From: JAABVY01 sp964496505 | GTDB lineage: Bacteria; Zixibacteria; MSB-5A5; JAABVY01 | Length of the DNA stretch: 64,000 nt | Direction: 5' to 3' | Assembly: GCA_964496505.1 (NCBI GenBank) | Contig: CAZBZV010000002.1 | Span: forward strand, 50,691 to 114,690 | In this document: one piece after another, positions 1 to 9,200 of the stretch | How positions within the stretch are numbered: position 1 is the first letter of the stretch | Layout: the number at the start of each line of letters is the position of its first letter | Notes under the pieces: model-generated | Database searches by the model: none | Told to the model about the DNA's origin: nothing | Seen by the model: only the letters and a program-made list of their open reading frames with translations | Position numbers and translations under genes: made by a program

Positions 1-2
1 AG

Positions 3-245
3 TATTTGCCTATGGAAGATGCTGATTTCTGCTGTGGATCGGCAGGCACCTACAGTATATTCCATTATGAAAATTCGATGAAGATTTTTGACCGCAAGAA
101 GCGGGCGGTTGAAAAGATCAATCCGGATCTGATTTTAACCAACTGCCCCACCTGCATTCTGCAATTTCAGGACGGCCTCAAATCGCGTCAGATTGCCCGC
201 CATTCGGTGGAACTGATAAACCGTCTCTGTGTTGTGGATGAATAA
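3..245 (+). CDS. C-terminal part of a CCG-domain iron-sulfur oxidoreductase subunit (GlcF/LutA/HdrB type), truncated by the window edge
   Basis: The frame is open from the first bases, so this is the 3' end of a longer gene (80 residues visible). The fragment holds FCCGSAG near its start and NCPTC about 35 residues later. These are the cysteine pattern of the C-terminal CCG domain in glycolate/lactate oxidase iron-sulfur subunits and HdrB-like proteins, which binds or supports Fe-S electron transfer. Which oxidoreductase it belongs to cannot be read from this end alone. The cobalamin adenosyltransferase gene starts 15 nt downstream, so the two may share a transcript. Confidence 0.8.
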   Translation, partial: YLPMEDADFCCGSAGTYSIFHYENSMKIFDRKKRAVEKINPDLILTNCPTCILQFQDGLKSRQIARHSVELINRLCVVDE

Positions 246-260
246 ATAAAAGGAGGATGG

Positions 261-809
261 ATGAGCGAGGAGAAACAGGAAACCAGAGGACTGGTGATCG
301 TATATACCGGGCACGGCAAAGGCAAAACCACGGCCGCGCTGGGGATGTGCATTCGCGCGGCTGGATACGAGAAAAAGGTGAGAATTATTCAGTTTATCAA
401 GGGCACCTGGAAATACGGAGAGATGGACGGCATCAAACTGCTCAAGCCGTATGTCGAGATGGAACAACGCGGCAAGGGCTTTGTGGGAATCGTTGACGAC
501 AAAGAGGATATCTCCACACACATTCGCGCCGCCGAGGAAGCCCTTGAGTATTCTCGCGAAGCTATGGAATCCGGCAAGTATGATCATCTGATTCTGGATG
601 AGATAAATGTGGCACTGAATCTGAACCTTATCAAGGTTGAAGATGTTCTCCAGCTGATTAAAGATAAACCCGAGGAGCTTCACTTGATCCTTACCGGGCG
701 CGACGCTCCCCAGGAGCTGATAGATGCGGCGGATTTGGTAACCGAGATGCGTGAGATAAAACATCCTTTCCAGAAGGGAATAATGGCTCAGCAGGGTGTT
801 GACTATTGA
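261..809 (+). CDS. cobO: Cob(I)yrinic acid a,c-diamide adenosyltransferase (CobO/BtuR type)
   Basis: 182 residues, the usual size of the CobA/CobO/BtuR family. These enzymes transfer the adenosyl group of ATP to cob(I)alamin precursors in the cytoplasm. The P-loop GHGKGKTT lies at residues 17-24, a LILDEIN Walker-B-like segment sits near residue 112, and GRDAP follows. A strong AAAGGAGG site precedes the ATG. No other cobalamin gene is visible, so the role is probably coenzyme activation or salvage. Confidence 0.93.
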   Translation: MSEEKQETRGLVIVYTGHGKGKTTAALGMCIRAAGYEKKVRIIQFIKGTWKYGEMDGIKLLKPYVEMEQRGKGFVGIVDDKEDISTHIRAAEEALEYSREAMESGKYDHLILDEINVALNLNLIKVEDVLQLIKDKPEELHLILTGRDAPQELIDAADLVTEMREIKHPFQKGIMAQQGVDY

Positions 810-874
810 TTTTACAATCTGAGTATGTATATTTAGCCAGAGAATTTCTGAGAATGCAGTAAGGAGATGGTTAA

Positions 875-1819
875 ATGAGTGTTGACTACGATATTATCAT
901 AATCGGCGGCGGACCCGGCGGACTTACGGCCGGTCTTTATGCCGCTCGTGCCAATATGAATGCGGTGCTACTTGAGAAAGCCCTTCCGGGCGGACAGATC
1001 GCGAATACACATGAGGTCGAGGACTATCCCGGATTCGAGCATATAGGCGGCCCCGAGCTTGCCTCCAAAATGGAAAATCATGCCAAAAAATTCGGTCTGG
1101 AGGTAAAGACAACCGGAGCTGAGGAAGTCTGGTGCGAGGGGGATGAGCGCGTGGTCAAGACATCTGACGGCCAGGAGCTGCGAGCCTATGCCATTATTCT
1201 GGCTACTGGCGGGTCGCCCAATCTGCTTCACGTTCCGGGTGAAAAGGAACTCTCCGGACTGGGAGTATCTTACTGTGCAATTTGTGACGGAGCATTCTTC
1301 AAAGATCAGGTAATTGTGGTTGTGGGCGGCGGAGACGCCGCGGTCGAGGAAGGAATGTTTCTGACCAGATTCGGATCGAAGGTCATTATTATCCATCGCC
1401 GCGACGAGCTTCGTGCGGCCAAGATCATTCAGAAGCGCGCATTCGCGAATCCCAAAATCGAATTCGTATGGGATTCTGTCGTGGAAAAGATTAACGGTGA
1501 TCAGAAAGTAAATTCGGTCTCAGTGAAAAATGTCAAGACCGGCGAAACCTCACAGATTGACTGCGGAGCTGTATTTATTTTTATCGGCTTCAAGCCCAAC
1601 AGCGATCTGGTACGTGAGGAGATGAAGAAGGATGAAACCGGTTATATAATCACCGACACCAGTATGCAAACCTCGGTGCCGGGAATTTATGCCTGCGGGG
1701 ATGTGCGACATCAGCTCGTTAAGCAGATTACCAATGCGGTAGGTGATGCTACCACTGCGGCGGTTGCGGCCGAAAAATATATAGAGACGATTCACGATAA
1801 GGAACTTATCAATCAATAA
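875..1819 (+). CDS. trxB: Thioredoxin-disulfide reductase
   Basis: 314 residues, typical length for the low-molecular-weight FAD enzyme that reduces thioredoxin with NADPH. The FAD-binding GGGPGG motif is at residues 11-16, the redox-active CAIC pair is C134/C137, and the NADPH-binding GGGDAA is at 151-156. The C-terminal ACGDVR is the second FAD contact. An AAGGAG site lies upstream of the ATG. A perfect 12-bp terminator hairpin follows the stop codon. Confidence 0.96.
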   Translation: MSVDYDIIIIGGGPGGLTAGLYAARANMNAVLLEKALPGGQIANTHEVEDYPGFEHIGGPELASKMENHAKKFGLEVKTTGAEEVWCEGDERVVKTSDGQELRAYAIILATGGSPNLLHVPGEKELSGLGVSYCAICDGAFFKDQVIVVVGGGDAAVEEGMFLTRFGSKVIIIHRRDELRAAKIIQKRAFANPKIEFVWDSVVEKINGDQKVNSVSVKNVKTGETSQIDCGAVFIFIGFKPNSDLVREEMKKDETGYIITDTSMQTSVPGIYACGDVRHQLVKQITNAVGDATTAAVAAEKYIETIHDKELINQ

Positions 1820-1844
1820 GTCTTTGTAAAATTATGAGAATATA

Positions 1845-1879
1845 TTTGCGCCGGAAGAGGATTCCGGCGCAAATTTTTG
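1845..1879 (+). terminator. Rho-independent terminator after trxB
   Basis: TTTGCGCCGGAA (1845-1856), loop GAGGA, then TTCCGGCGCAAA (1862-1873) and a T5 tract. The stem is a perfect 12 bp. The lipA start lies only about 22 nt after the T tract, so little room is left for an independent promoter. Confidence 0.9.
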
Positions 1880-1900
1880 CTGATTGGATTCAAAAAGGAT

Positions 1901-2782
1901 ATGCCCCAGAAGATTGAAAAGGACAGGCTGAGAAAGCCAAACTGGTTTAAGATAAAAGCTCCGCTTGGTACCAACTACCGCGAGGTGCGCAGCCTGATGG
2001 AGTCCTACGGTCTGCATACCGTCTGCCAGGAAGCTAACTGCCCTAATCGGGCCGAATGTTACGGGGCCAAAACAGCGACCTTTCTGATTCTGGGAGATGT
2101 CTGCACACGCGGTTGCACATTCTGTAATGTAAAGCGCGGCAGACCTCAGGGGCTGGATCAAAACGAGCCGGAGCGGGTAGCTCAGGCTGCAAAAAAGCTC
2201 GGCCTGAAATATGTTGTAGTAACCTCGGTTACCAGAGACGATCTTCCCGACGGCGGAGCCTCAGGTTTTGCCGAGACTATACACGCAATTCGAGAAATAA
2301 ATCAGGAATGTAAAGTCGAGGTATTGATACCCGATTTCCGCGGCAATTATGAAGCTTTGAAAACAGTGCTCGATGCCGGGCCGGATGTTTTGAATCACAA
2401 TGTCGAGACAATCGAACGCCTTTATCCCGAAGTCAGAAAGGGCGCAAATTACCGGCGCTCGCTGGAATTAATCGAACGCGTGAAATCCTATGCGCCGGAA
2501 ATTCCGGCCAAATCCGGCCTGATGGTCGGGTTGGGGGAAAGCGTTGATGAAATCCGGAAGGCTTTTGAGGATTTGCACAAATCAGGCTGCCGGCTGCTGA
2601 CTATAGGGCAATACCTGGCGCCCTCGGAGAAACATCACCCGGTAATTGCCTATTACACCCCGGAGGAGTTTGACGAGCTTAAAAAGATCGCGCTTGATAT
2701 TGGATTTGACGGTGTCGTTTCAGGACCACTGATCCGATCTTCGTACCAGGCCTCGAAAATGTATGATGATACAGAAGAATAA
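1901..2782 (+). CDS. lipA: Lipoyl synthase (radical SAM)
   Basis: 293 residues from the ATG at 1901. A TTG at 1877 is in frame but lies inside the tail of the upstream terminator, so ATG is preferred. LipA inserts two sulfur atoms into octanoyl-protein to make lipoyl cofactor. The auxiliary cluster cysteines are C42, C47 and C53, and the radical SAM motif CTRGCTFC gives C68, C72 and C75. The C-terminal RSS(Y) segment, whose serine ligates the auxiliary cluster, is present (GPLIRSSY). No clear ribosome site is spaced correctly; AAGGA sits one base from the ATG. Confidence 0.95.
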   Translation: MPQKIEKDRLRKPNWFKIKAPLGTNYREVRSLMESYGLHTVCQEANCPNRAECYGAKTATFLILGDVCTRGCTFCNVKRGRPQGLDQNEPERVAQAAKKLGLKYVVVTSVTRDDLPDGGASGFAETIHAIREINQECKVEVLIPDFRGNYEALKTVLDAGPDVLNHNVETIERLYPEVRKGANYRRSLELIERVKSYAPEIPAKSGLMVGLGESVDEIRKAFEDLHKSGCRLLTIGQYLAPSEKHHPVIAYYTPEEFDELKKIALDIGFDGVVSGPLIRSSYQASKMYDDTEE

Positions 2783-2791
2783 GGTTAGCGC

Positions 2792-3334
2792 TTACTTAAA
2801 TTCTTTCAGGCTCTTTCTATAAAAATCCAGCTCGCCTTTCAAAAATCGTATCCTGTGCTGAAAAGCCAGCCGCTCACCGCCGGACATCTTCTTTTCCCCG
2901 GTTTCTTTTATCCGGAAATCCTTTTGCACTTCCTCAAGGCGGCTTTTTAGGAATGCAATACGGTTTTCGATCATAATTTTAATCTGCTCTTCCGGGATTT
3001 CCAGCCGTTCAGCCAGTCCGATAACAAGATCGAAAGGGAAAAACTGCTCGTTCGAAATCAGATCATCGTCATTGCGAATACCGTCCAAAAGTTTTAACGC
3101 CTCGGGGGTTACAGAATAGATTTTCTGTGCCGGTTTCGATTTGGCGGGCTTGATTTCAACTGAAACAAGGCCGTTATCTTTTAGGCGTCTGAGCGAATAA
3201 TAGATATGCGGGATGGAATACTGAATCCACGCATCAACTTTATCATCTTTTAATTTTTCCGAGAGTTTATACACGTGCATAGGGGCGGATTTTAGATATG
3301 CCATTATGATATAGTCGGTTGGATTTAGTTTCAT
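2792..3334 (-). CDS. PadR family transcriptional regulator
   Basis: 180 residues. The N-terminal half has the PadR winged-helix pattern (LNPTDYIIMAYL, then SIPHIYYSLRRLKDNGLV), and the C-terminal half is a charged helical region like the Vir_act_alpha dimerisation domain. PadR proteins are usually ligand-responsive repressors. A longer frame starts at a TTG at 3400, but a TTGACA-N17-TTATTA promoter lies inside that extension and ends just before the ATG at 3334. The shorter start is therefore favoured and the mRNA may be leaderless. The gene converges on lipA and has no obvious target beside it. Confidence 0.85.
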   Translation of the reverse strand: MKLNPTDYIIMAYLKSAPMHVYKLSEKLKDDKVDAWIQYSIPHIYYSLRRLKDNGLVSVEIKPAKSKPAQKIYSVTPEALKLLDGIRNDDDLISNEQFFPFDLVIGLAERLEIPEEQIKIMIENRIAFLKSRLEEVQKDFRIKETGEKKMSGGERLAFQHRIRFLKGELDFYRKSLKEFK

Positions 3335-3340
3335 ATCCCG

Positions 3341-3369
3341 TAATAAGAGCTGTTTTATAAGTATGTCAA
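3341..3369 (-). promoter_or_regulatory. Sigma-70 promoter of the PadR gene
   Basis: On the minus strand TTGACA (3369-3364), 17 nt, then TTATTA (3346-3341). The predicted start of transcription falls at or next to the ATG at 3334. Confidence 0.55.
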
Positions 3370-3501
3370 GAGCTGTTTGTAAGGGATATTTTATGTTCAA
3401 AAATCACACATAACAAATGGCTTAACTATGCCGAAAACTACCTAAAGACCGGGTTTTAATAACTTAAAAACAGGTGTACGCTGCAGAGAGACAGACCGAT
3501 A

Positions 3502-5031
3502 ATGAAGCCAGAAAGCACCGCATCAGAAAAATATAATCTCGTCGTCGTTGATGATGAGAAATTTATCTGTGAAATCATAAGGGAAGTTCTCTCCACTGAT
3601 GACAGGTATTCCTCGCGATATTTTTCATCCCCGGCGCGCGCATTAAACTACATCAACAAACATCCGGTAGATCTTGTACTCACTGATTTCTTTATGGGCC
3701 AGCACAGCGGAATGGATATTCTAGAGGCTACCCGCAGACGTCACCCGGAAGCGATCGTTATCGTAATGACCGGCCATCCCACCATAGAAAATGTTATCTC
3801 GGTTCTCAAGCTGGGTGCCTATGATTATATCGTCAAGCCGTTTAAGCTCGATACGCTGAAATTGACGGTTGAAAGGGGCCTGAAAGCCCAGAGGCTGGCC
3901 AAGGAAAATATGCACTTGAAGAGCCTGATTTCGCTCTATCAGATCTCCGAGGCCATGGGCTCTACTATTCATCTCAATTCCCTGCTCAATCTGGTACTCC
4001 ACTCCATAGTCGATGAATTCAATGCCGACCTTGTTTCTATCTCGCTCTGGGATCCGCATCGGGACTGCCTTACACTGGAGGCTTATTACGGCGATGAGGC
4101 CGATATAAAACAAAATCCGCTTTTATCCGGAAAGTCGGAAATAAATTACAAGGTGCTGAAAGAATCCCGTCCGCAGGTGGTCAATGAGCTGGAGGATATC
4201 CCCGAGCAGGATGTAACATCCTACATTTCCCTGGTCTGCCATCCGCTTCTGGTTCAGGGAAATGTAATCGGCACCCTTAATCTGCTGCGCAAAGGGCAGT
4301 TCGACATGTTCGGCCTGGGCGATATTCATTTGCTCTGGATTCTGGCCTCGAAAGCGGCAACAGCAATCGAGCATTCGCGCCTCTACACCGAACTGGAGCA
4401 GGCCTATATCGGCACGGTTAGAGCATTTGCCAATGCTGTCGAGGCGCGCGACAACTACACCCGTGGTCACACCGAACGTGTTTATAAAATCGCCTCCTTG
4501 ATAGCCCGCGCTCTGGATTGGCCCGAGGAGCAAATGAAGCATCTCTACATGGGCTGTGTCCTGCACGACATCGGTAAAATCGGCGTGCCTGATTCGATTC
4601 TAAATAAGCCGGGACGTTTCACCGATGAGGAGCGCCGAATTATGCAGATGCATCCTGAGACCGGAGTTAAAATGCTGGAAGGTATACCGATGCTCGAGCC
4701 GGCTCTGCCGTTCATCCTCTATCACCACGAGCAGTATGACGGCAGCGGCTATCCGCTAGGACTAAAAGGCGAGAATATTCCGATCGAGGGACGGGTTCTG
4801 GCGATTGCCGATACTGTCGATGCCATCCTGACCAACCGCCCCTATCGCAAAGGCGCCTCTCTTGAAAAGGTCTCCCGGGAATTGACCGAATGCAGCGGAA
4901 GGCAGTTCGATCCGGAGCTGGTAGAGATATTTCTTGGGGTTTTAAAAGCTAATAAGGATGAGTTCTCCGCGATTTACGGCAATGTGGAGGAAGTGAACCA
5001 GCAGACTTTCACCTCCTCATTTTCCTCCTGA
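3502..5031 (+). CDS. Response regulator with REC, GAF and HD-GYP domains (cyclic di-GMP phosphodiesterase type)
   Basis: 509 residues. REC domain at about 10-125 with acidic pocket DD (17-18), phospho-acceptor D62 and K112. GAF domain at about 150-295. HD-GYP domain at about 305-490 with H355-D356 (HDIGK), HHEQYDGSGYP at 408-418 and later DTVDA. HD-GYP proteins hydrolyse cyclic di-GMP to GMP, so this probably couples a phosphorelay and a GAF-sensed signal to second-messenger turnover. No histidine kinase is adjacent. The start has no clear ribosome site. Confidence 0.93.
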   Translation: MKPESTASEKYNLVVVDDEKFICEIIREVLSTDDRYSSRYFSSPARALNYINKHPVDLVLTDFFMGQHSGMDILEATRRRHPEAIVIVMTGHPTIENVISVLKLGAYDYIVKPFKLDTLKLTVERGLKAQRLAKENMHLKSLISLYQISEAMGSTIHLNSLLNLVLHSIVDEFNADLVSISLWDPHRDCLTLEAYYGDEADIKQNPLLSGKSEINYKVLKESRPQVVNELEDIPEQDVTSYISLVCHPLLVQGNVIGTLNLLRKGQFDMFGLGDIHLLWILASKAATAIEHSRLYTELEQAYIGTVRAFANAVEARDNYTRGHTERVYKIASLIARALDWPEEQMKHLYMGCVLHDIGKIGVPDSILNKPGRFTDEERRIMQMHPETGVKMLEGIPMLEPALPFILYHHEQYDGSGYPLGLKGENIPIEGRVLAIADTVDAILTNRPYRKGASLEKVSRELTECSGRQFDPELVEIFLGVLKANKDEFSAIYGNVEEVNQQTFTSSFSS

Positions 5032-5043
5032 GAAATCCCGTTT

Positions 5044-6147
5044 TCACTGCGCGATTACGAATTTCAGAGGAATCGGAATAAAGGTCAAAATAAACAGGGC
5101 GATCGATATCCATCCCAGAATTACGCGGCTCCGGTCAAGCTTAACCGCATCATTAAGCGTAGGGGGATGTTTTAGCTTTATTATAACAACCGCCAGAAAG
5201 GCCCAGACAAACCATCCCGGCCAAAAAAATCCCATCGCCACCAGACCGGCCACAACAACCCAGGCCAAATAAAGCTGCAGCTTTTTCCCGAACATGGCAT
5301 AGATAATATGTCCGCCGTCGAGCTGTCCCACAGGCATCAGGTTTATCATGGTAACGAATAAGCCCACCCATCCGGCAAAAATTGTAGGAGACATTATAAG
5401 AGTGTATCCTTCCGGCACCGGTGAGACGAAAAGCATCTTTAAAAGATAGTAAATCAGCGACTGTCCCATCAGAAGATGTCCGGTGCCCAGCGGCTGATCG
5501 CCGATCGCAATAGCTTCGGCATTGCTAAAACCCACAGCCAGGATTATAACAGCCGGCACAAAGCCTGCCAGCGGGCCTGCCGCCCCGACATCAAAAAGCT
5601 CCCGACGGGTCTTGAAGGGGGAACGGGATTTTATTACCGCACCCAGCGTTCCGATCAAAGTCGGCGCCGGAATAAAATAGGGCAGGCTGACATCGGCCTT
5701 ATTGCGGCGGGCGGCAAGATAATGGCCGAACTCATGAAAGAGCAGGATCGGCATCAGGGCCAGCGCGAACTTGATGCCCTCGGACATCAGGCTGAAATCC
5801 CTGAAAATCTCCGAGTCATATTTGATATAGCCGTAGGCGATAATCATGGAAGCCAGGGTAAGCACGAAGAGCAGTATGTTGAGCCAGGGGATCCTTTTGG
5901 TCTTGGGCCTGATATCCTTGGCAACAATCAGGAGCGAATCGCCGTCCTGAAAGAAGGCCAGATAGAATCCGGCCTCGTAAGCCTGCTTCGCGAGCCTGTC
6001 CTTGAAATCCTCCAGGGGCATTCGCGGGGTCGCCTTGAATATCAAGTCCTCGCCACGATGATATATGGCTTCCACACTCACATATTCTCGGAAGTAAGGG
6101 TAAAGCAGTTTGCCCGCCTGGCGCAGTTCTTCGTTATTGTCCGGCAT
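5044..6147 (-). CDS. Site-2 protease family intramembrane zinc metalloprotease (M50)
   Basis: 367 residues with several hydrophobic segments. The catalytic HEFGH motif is at 138-142 and the second zinc site NLMPVGQLDGGH at 269-280 (D277). About 85 soluble residues precede the first membrane segment, with no PDZ domain. This resembles the EGY/S2P-like branch rather than RseP. Such enzymes cleave substrates within the membrane. The gene converges on the HD-GYP gene (12 nt between stops). The substrate is unknown. Confidence 0.9.
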   Translation of the reverse strand: MPDNNEELRQAGKLLYPYFREYVSVEAIYHRGEDLIFKATPRMPLEDFKDRLAKQAYEAGFYLAFFQDGDSLLIVAKDIRPKTKRIPWLNILLFVLTLASMIIAYGYIKYDSEIFRDFSLMSEGIKFALALMPILLFHEFGHYLAARRNKADVSLPYFIPAPTLIGTLGAVIKSRSPFKTRRELFDVGAAGPLAGFVPAVIILAVGFSNAEAIAIGDQPLGTGHLLMGQSLIYYLLKMLFVSPVPEGYTLIMSPTIFAGWVGLFVTMINLMPVGQLDGGHIIYAMFGKKLQLYLAWVVVAGLVAMGFFWPGWFVWAFLAVVIIKLKHPPTLNDAVKLDRSRVILGWISIALFILTFIPIPLKFVIAQ

Positions 6148-6185
6148 AGAGGTATCGATTCCAGGTTAAAAAACTAAAATCTAAG

Positions 6186-6223
6186 CAAAAAAAAAGGGAA
6201 AGCAAGCAAAACTTGCTTTCCCT
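6186..6223 (-). terminator. Rho-independent terminator of the beta-propeller/dockerin gene
   Basis: AGGGAAAGCAAG pairs with CTTGCTTTCCCT (6195-6206 with 6212-6223, 12 bp, 5-nt loop). On the minus strand it is followed by a run of nine T. Confidence 0.9.
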
Positions 6224-6244
6224 GAATCTATTAGAATCGATTTA

Positions 6245-9200
6245 TTATCTGACAACCCAGTCGCCCATCGGCAGCGGACCGCCCATGAACAGATAGTTGA
6301 ACAGATAATCGACGTCTAACTGATCGATATTGCCATCTGCATTAACATCGCCCAGATACAGGAACGGATGCGGGTAGCAGCCGCAGCCTGCAACATAGCA
6401 GTTCAGCACGCAGAGGTCGAGGATGTTAACGACATTATCGTCGTTGACATCGCCTCGGCCAAAGCCTGCGAACTTGTTGGCGAAGTTCATTACTTCCGCA
6501 ATATCCGCGCCAGGAGCGGTAGCATCGTTAAATCCGAAGATCACGACACCGCCCTTGACGGTTTCGTCACCATCGACGAACTGCTTGCCGGCAGTCAGAA
6601 TGCCTGACATATCCTGACCGGGGTTTACACCCACTTCGGTGCCAGGATAGTAGCAGTCTGTATACGGCGGGCAGTCGTCAATATAGTTGAAGAATGAGTC
6701 GGTGATAAAGCCGTCATAGACCACAGGATCGTTCGCAACAGCAAAGGTTCCATAGGCGCCCATAGTGGGATCGCCGCCCACATACAGGTTGCCTTCAAGC
6801 GGAACCGAACCGCAGCCGTACTGATATTCAGGAGCGGTGTTGTCGAACATTCTGTAGGCTGAGAGACCGTCACCGATCAAACCAACCTGCACGTTAGCGA
6901 GATAATCCGGACCGGCATCCCAGTCAGTGAAGGTACCCCAGTACAGATCGGCCGGAATCGGATCGGAACCACGGTTCTGAATTTCAACATAGATATACTT
7001 GAAGTTGTTGAAGAGAACATCATGGCCGCCGTACTCCTTGACGAACATTTCCATGCCGATGGTGGCGGCAGGATCAAAGTTACCGCCGGCATCCTTCAGC
7101 GAGTCAATCCAGGAAGCGCTGAAGCGATCACCGGTGATTGTCCTGTCGAGACCGGTGGCATTGTAAATGTCAGCCGAGAAAGTATCGAAGGTACAGACGC
7201 TGTTGGGCTCGAATCCGTTAATGCCGGTGACTTCATCCAGCCAGGCAATATGATCATCTTCATAACCATAGAACCATGAATGGTGATAGCAGAAGTTCTC
7301 GATGCCGTCGATAGCGAAGGCATCGGCGGGACCGGCATCCGACATCCAGCCGTCGTTGTTGACATAGGATGTGTTCTGGAGAGCATCACCGAAGTCGATA
7401 TAGCCGTCACAGAATGCAAAACCCTTTACGGCCACGACTGTAACCGAGGCCTGGGGTTCGGCATGCGGATAAGGCGAATCGTCTTCAGGATTAAAGTCAG
7501 GATCGTCTGAATCGATTGTAACTTCAAAGGCATTCGGTCCACGGGCCATCAGAGCAGGATCGAGTACGAATTCCTGGTTGTGGAGCATGCCGGCACCCAG
7601 CACACCTGAGGTGGTGGTGGCGCCGCCCGGGAACCTGACAAAGTCGGCAGCTCTTGAAATGTTGCCGAGATCATTGTCTTTGCCTTCGAACTGGTCATTA
7701 AGCTGACGATTCTCGAGACCACGCAGATCGAACTGGCCGCTTTCGGAGACTTCGGCATACTTCGAAAGACCGTTGCCGGAAGCCATCAAGGCGCCGTCCT
7801 TCGCTGTCACGATTTCCATATCCCAGGTCAGCGGGGCGCTGCCGGTATTGGCAAAGACATCGCCGAATCTGGAGATAGGATAGGCATCGATAAACGAAAC
7901 AGCGTCAAGATTAACGACAGGATCGGGAATATGCAGACGCGGACGATCGGCGCCGACCTTGAAGCAGAACACCTTACCAAAGGTGTTGCCATAATTGGAG
8001 TCGAAGGTGGCCACGATCACATAATCTTCATCAGCATATTCGGCCACGGCCGTACCCAGAACACCGCCACTGAAGCGGTATTTCAGGAGAACATTACCGG
8101 TCATGGCTTCCATGATTCTCCAGGTACCCTCGTTCCAGATATAACCCGTAAACAGATACGGGTCACAGGTGGAGGCAAAGGAGTTGCTGGAGATCGCCCA
8201 TCTGTCACCCACGTGGTTCGGGAAATCACCGAACCATACGAACGAGCCGTTCGATGTGAACTGCTTGGTCGGGCTGAGGGTGGCATTGCCAACCGAGTAC
8301 GGACCCCAGGCAGCACCGGTGGGTGTTGCCGCGCCGCCGACCGTGACTCTATTCCACGGAGTGGGCATATAGTTGGGGGTGACGTACCAGGGAGCCTGGA
8401 TCAGATTCCAGCTTCCCCACAGCGGTGTAAAGTCTGCCGCTGCCAGCTTAATCAACGAGCCCTGGTTCTGGCCAATCATGGCCGGAAGAGTACCGGCTAC
8501 ATAAACAGCATCTTCTTCAGCATCATAAACCGGGGCAACGTCGAAGTCCTCATTAGGATTGGCTCCTTCGATTCCGGCCCAGGTGTAAAGAGTCGCACCT
8601 GTGGCGGGATTGATTTTGTAAACTGTACCGCCAGGACCGGAACCGGCACTGGAAGTACCCACAAACAGATCAGTTCCGTCTGTGGTGGGTGAGAATACCA
8701 CACCCTGATCGAGCGTCACATTCCAGACATCAGCGCCGGTCAATTTGTTCAGACCATATAATTCACCGAAGCTTGTTCCGAAATAAACATTGTCGCCCAG
8801 AATCACGGGGATGGTAAACGCCATTTCACCGACCAAACCGCCAACGCCGCCCGGCAGCGGGCTGCCCAGATCGGCATGACGCACCCAGATGGTGTCGCCG
8901 GTAAATGCATCAGCACAAACAATACCTTCATTCAATGATGAACGTCCTGTACCGAAGTAGATTCTGCCGTCGTCAACAGTCGGAGTAGTAGTCAGGAAGT
9001 TATTCGCATTGCCCATAAATGTTGCATACTGGGGATTAAATCCGACCACAGGGTTACCTGTGCGCCAGACTACACCACCGGTATACAGATCAAGAGCAAC
9101 GATCTCATCGTAGAAGGCTATGTAGACTAATTCGTTAGCGATCACGGGATGGCCGTAGGCAATTACATAATCACCCTGCCACTCCCAGAGTTTTGCGAAG

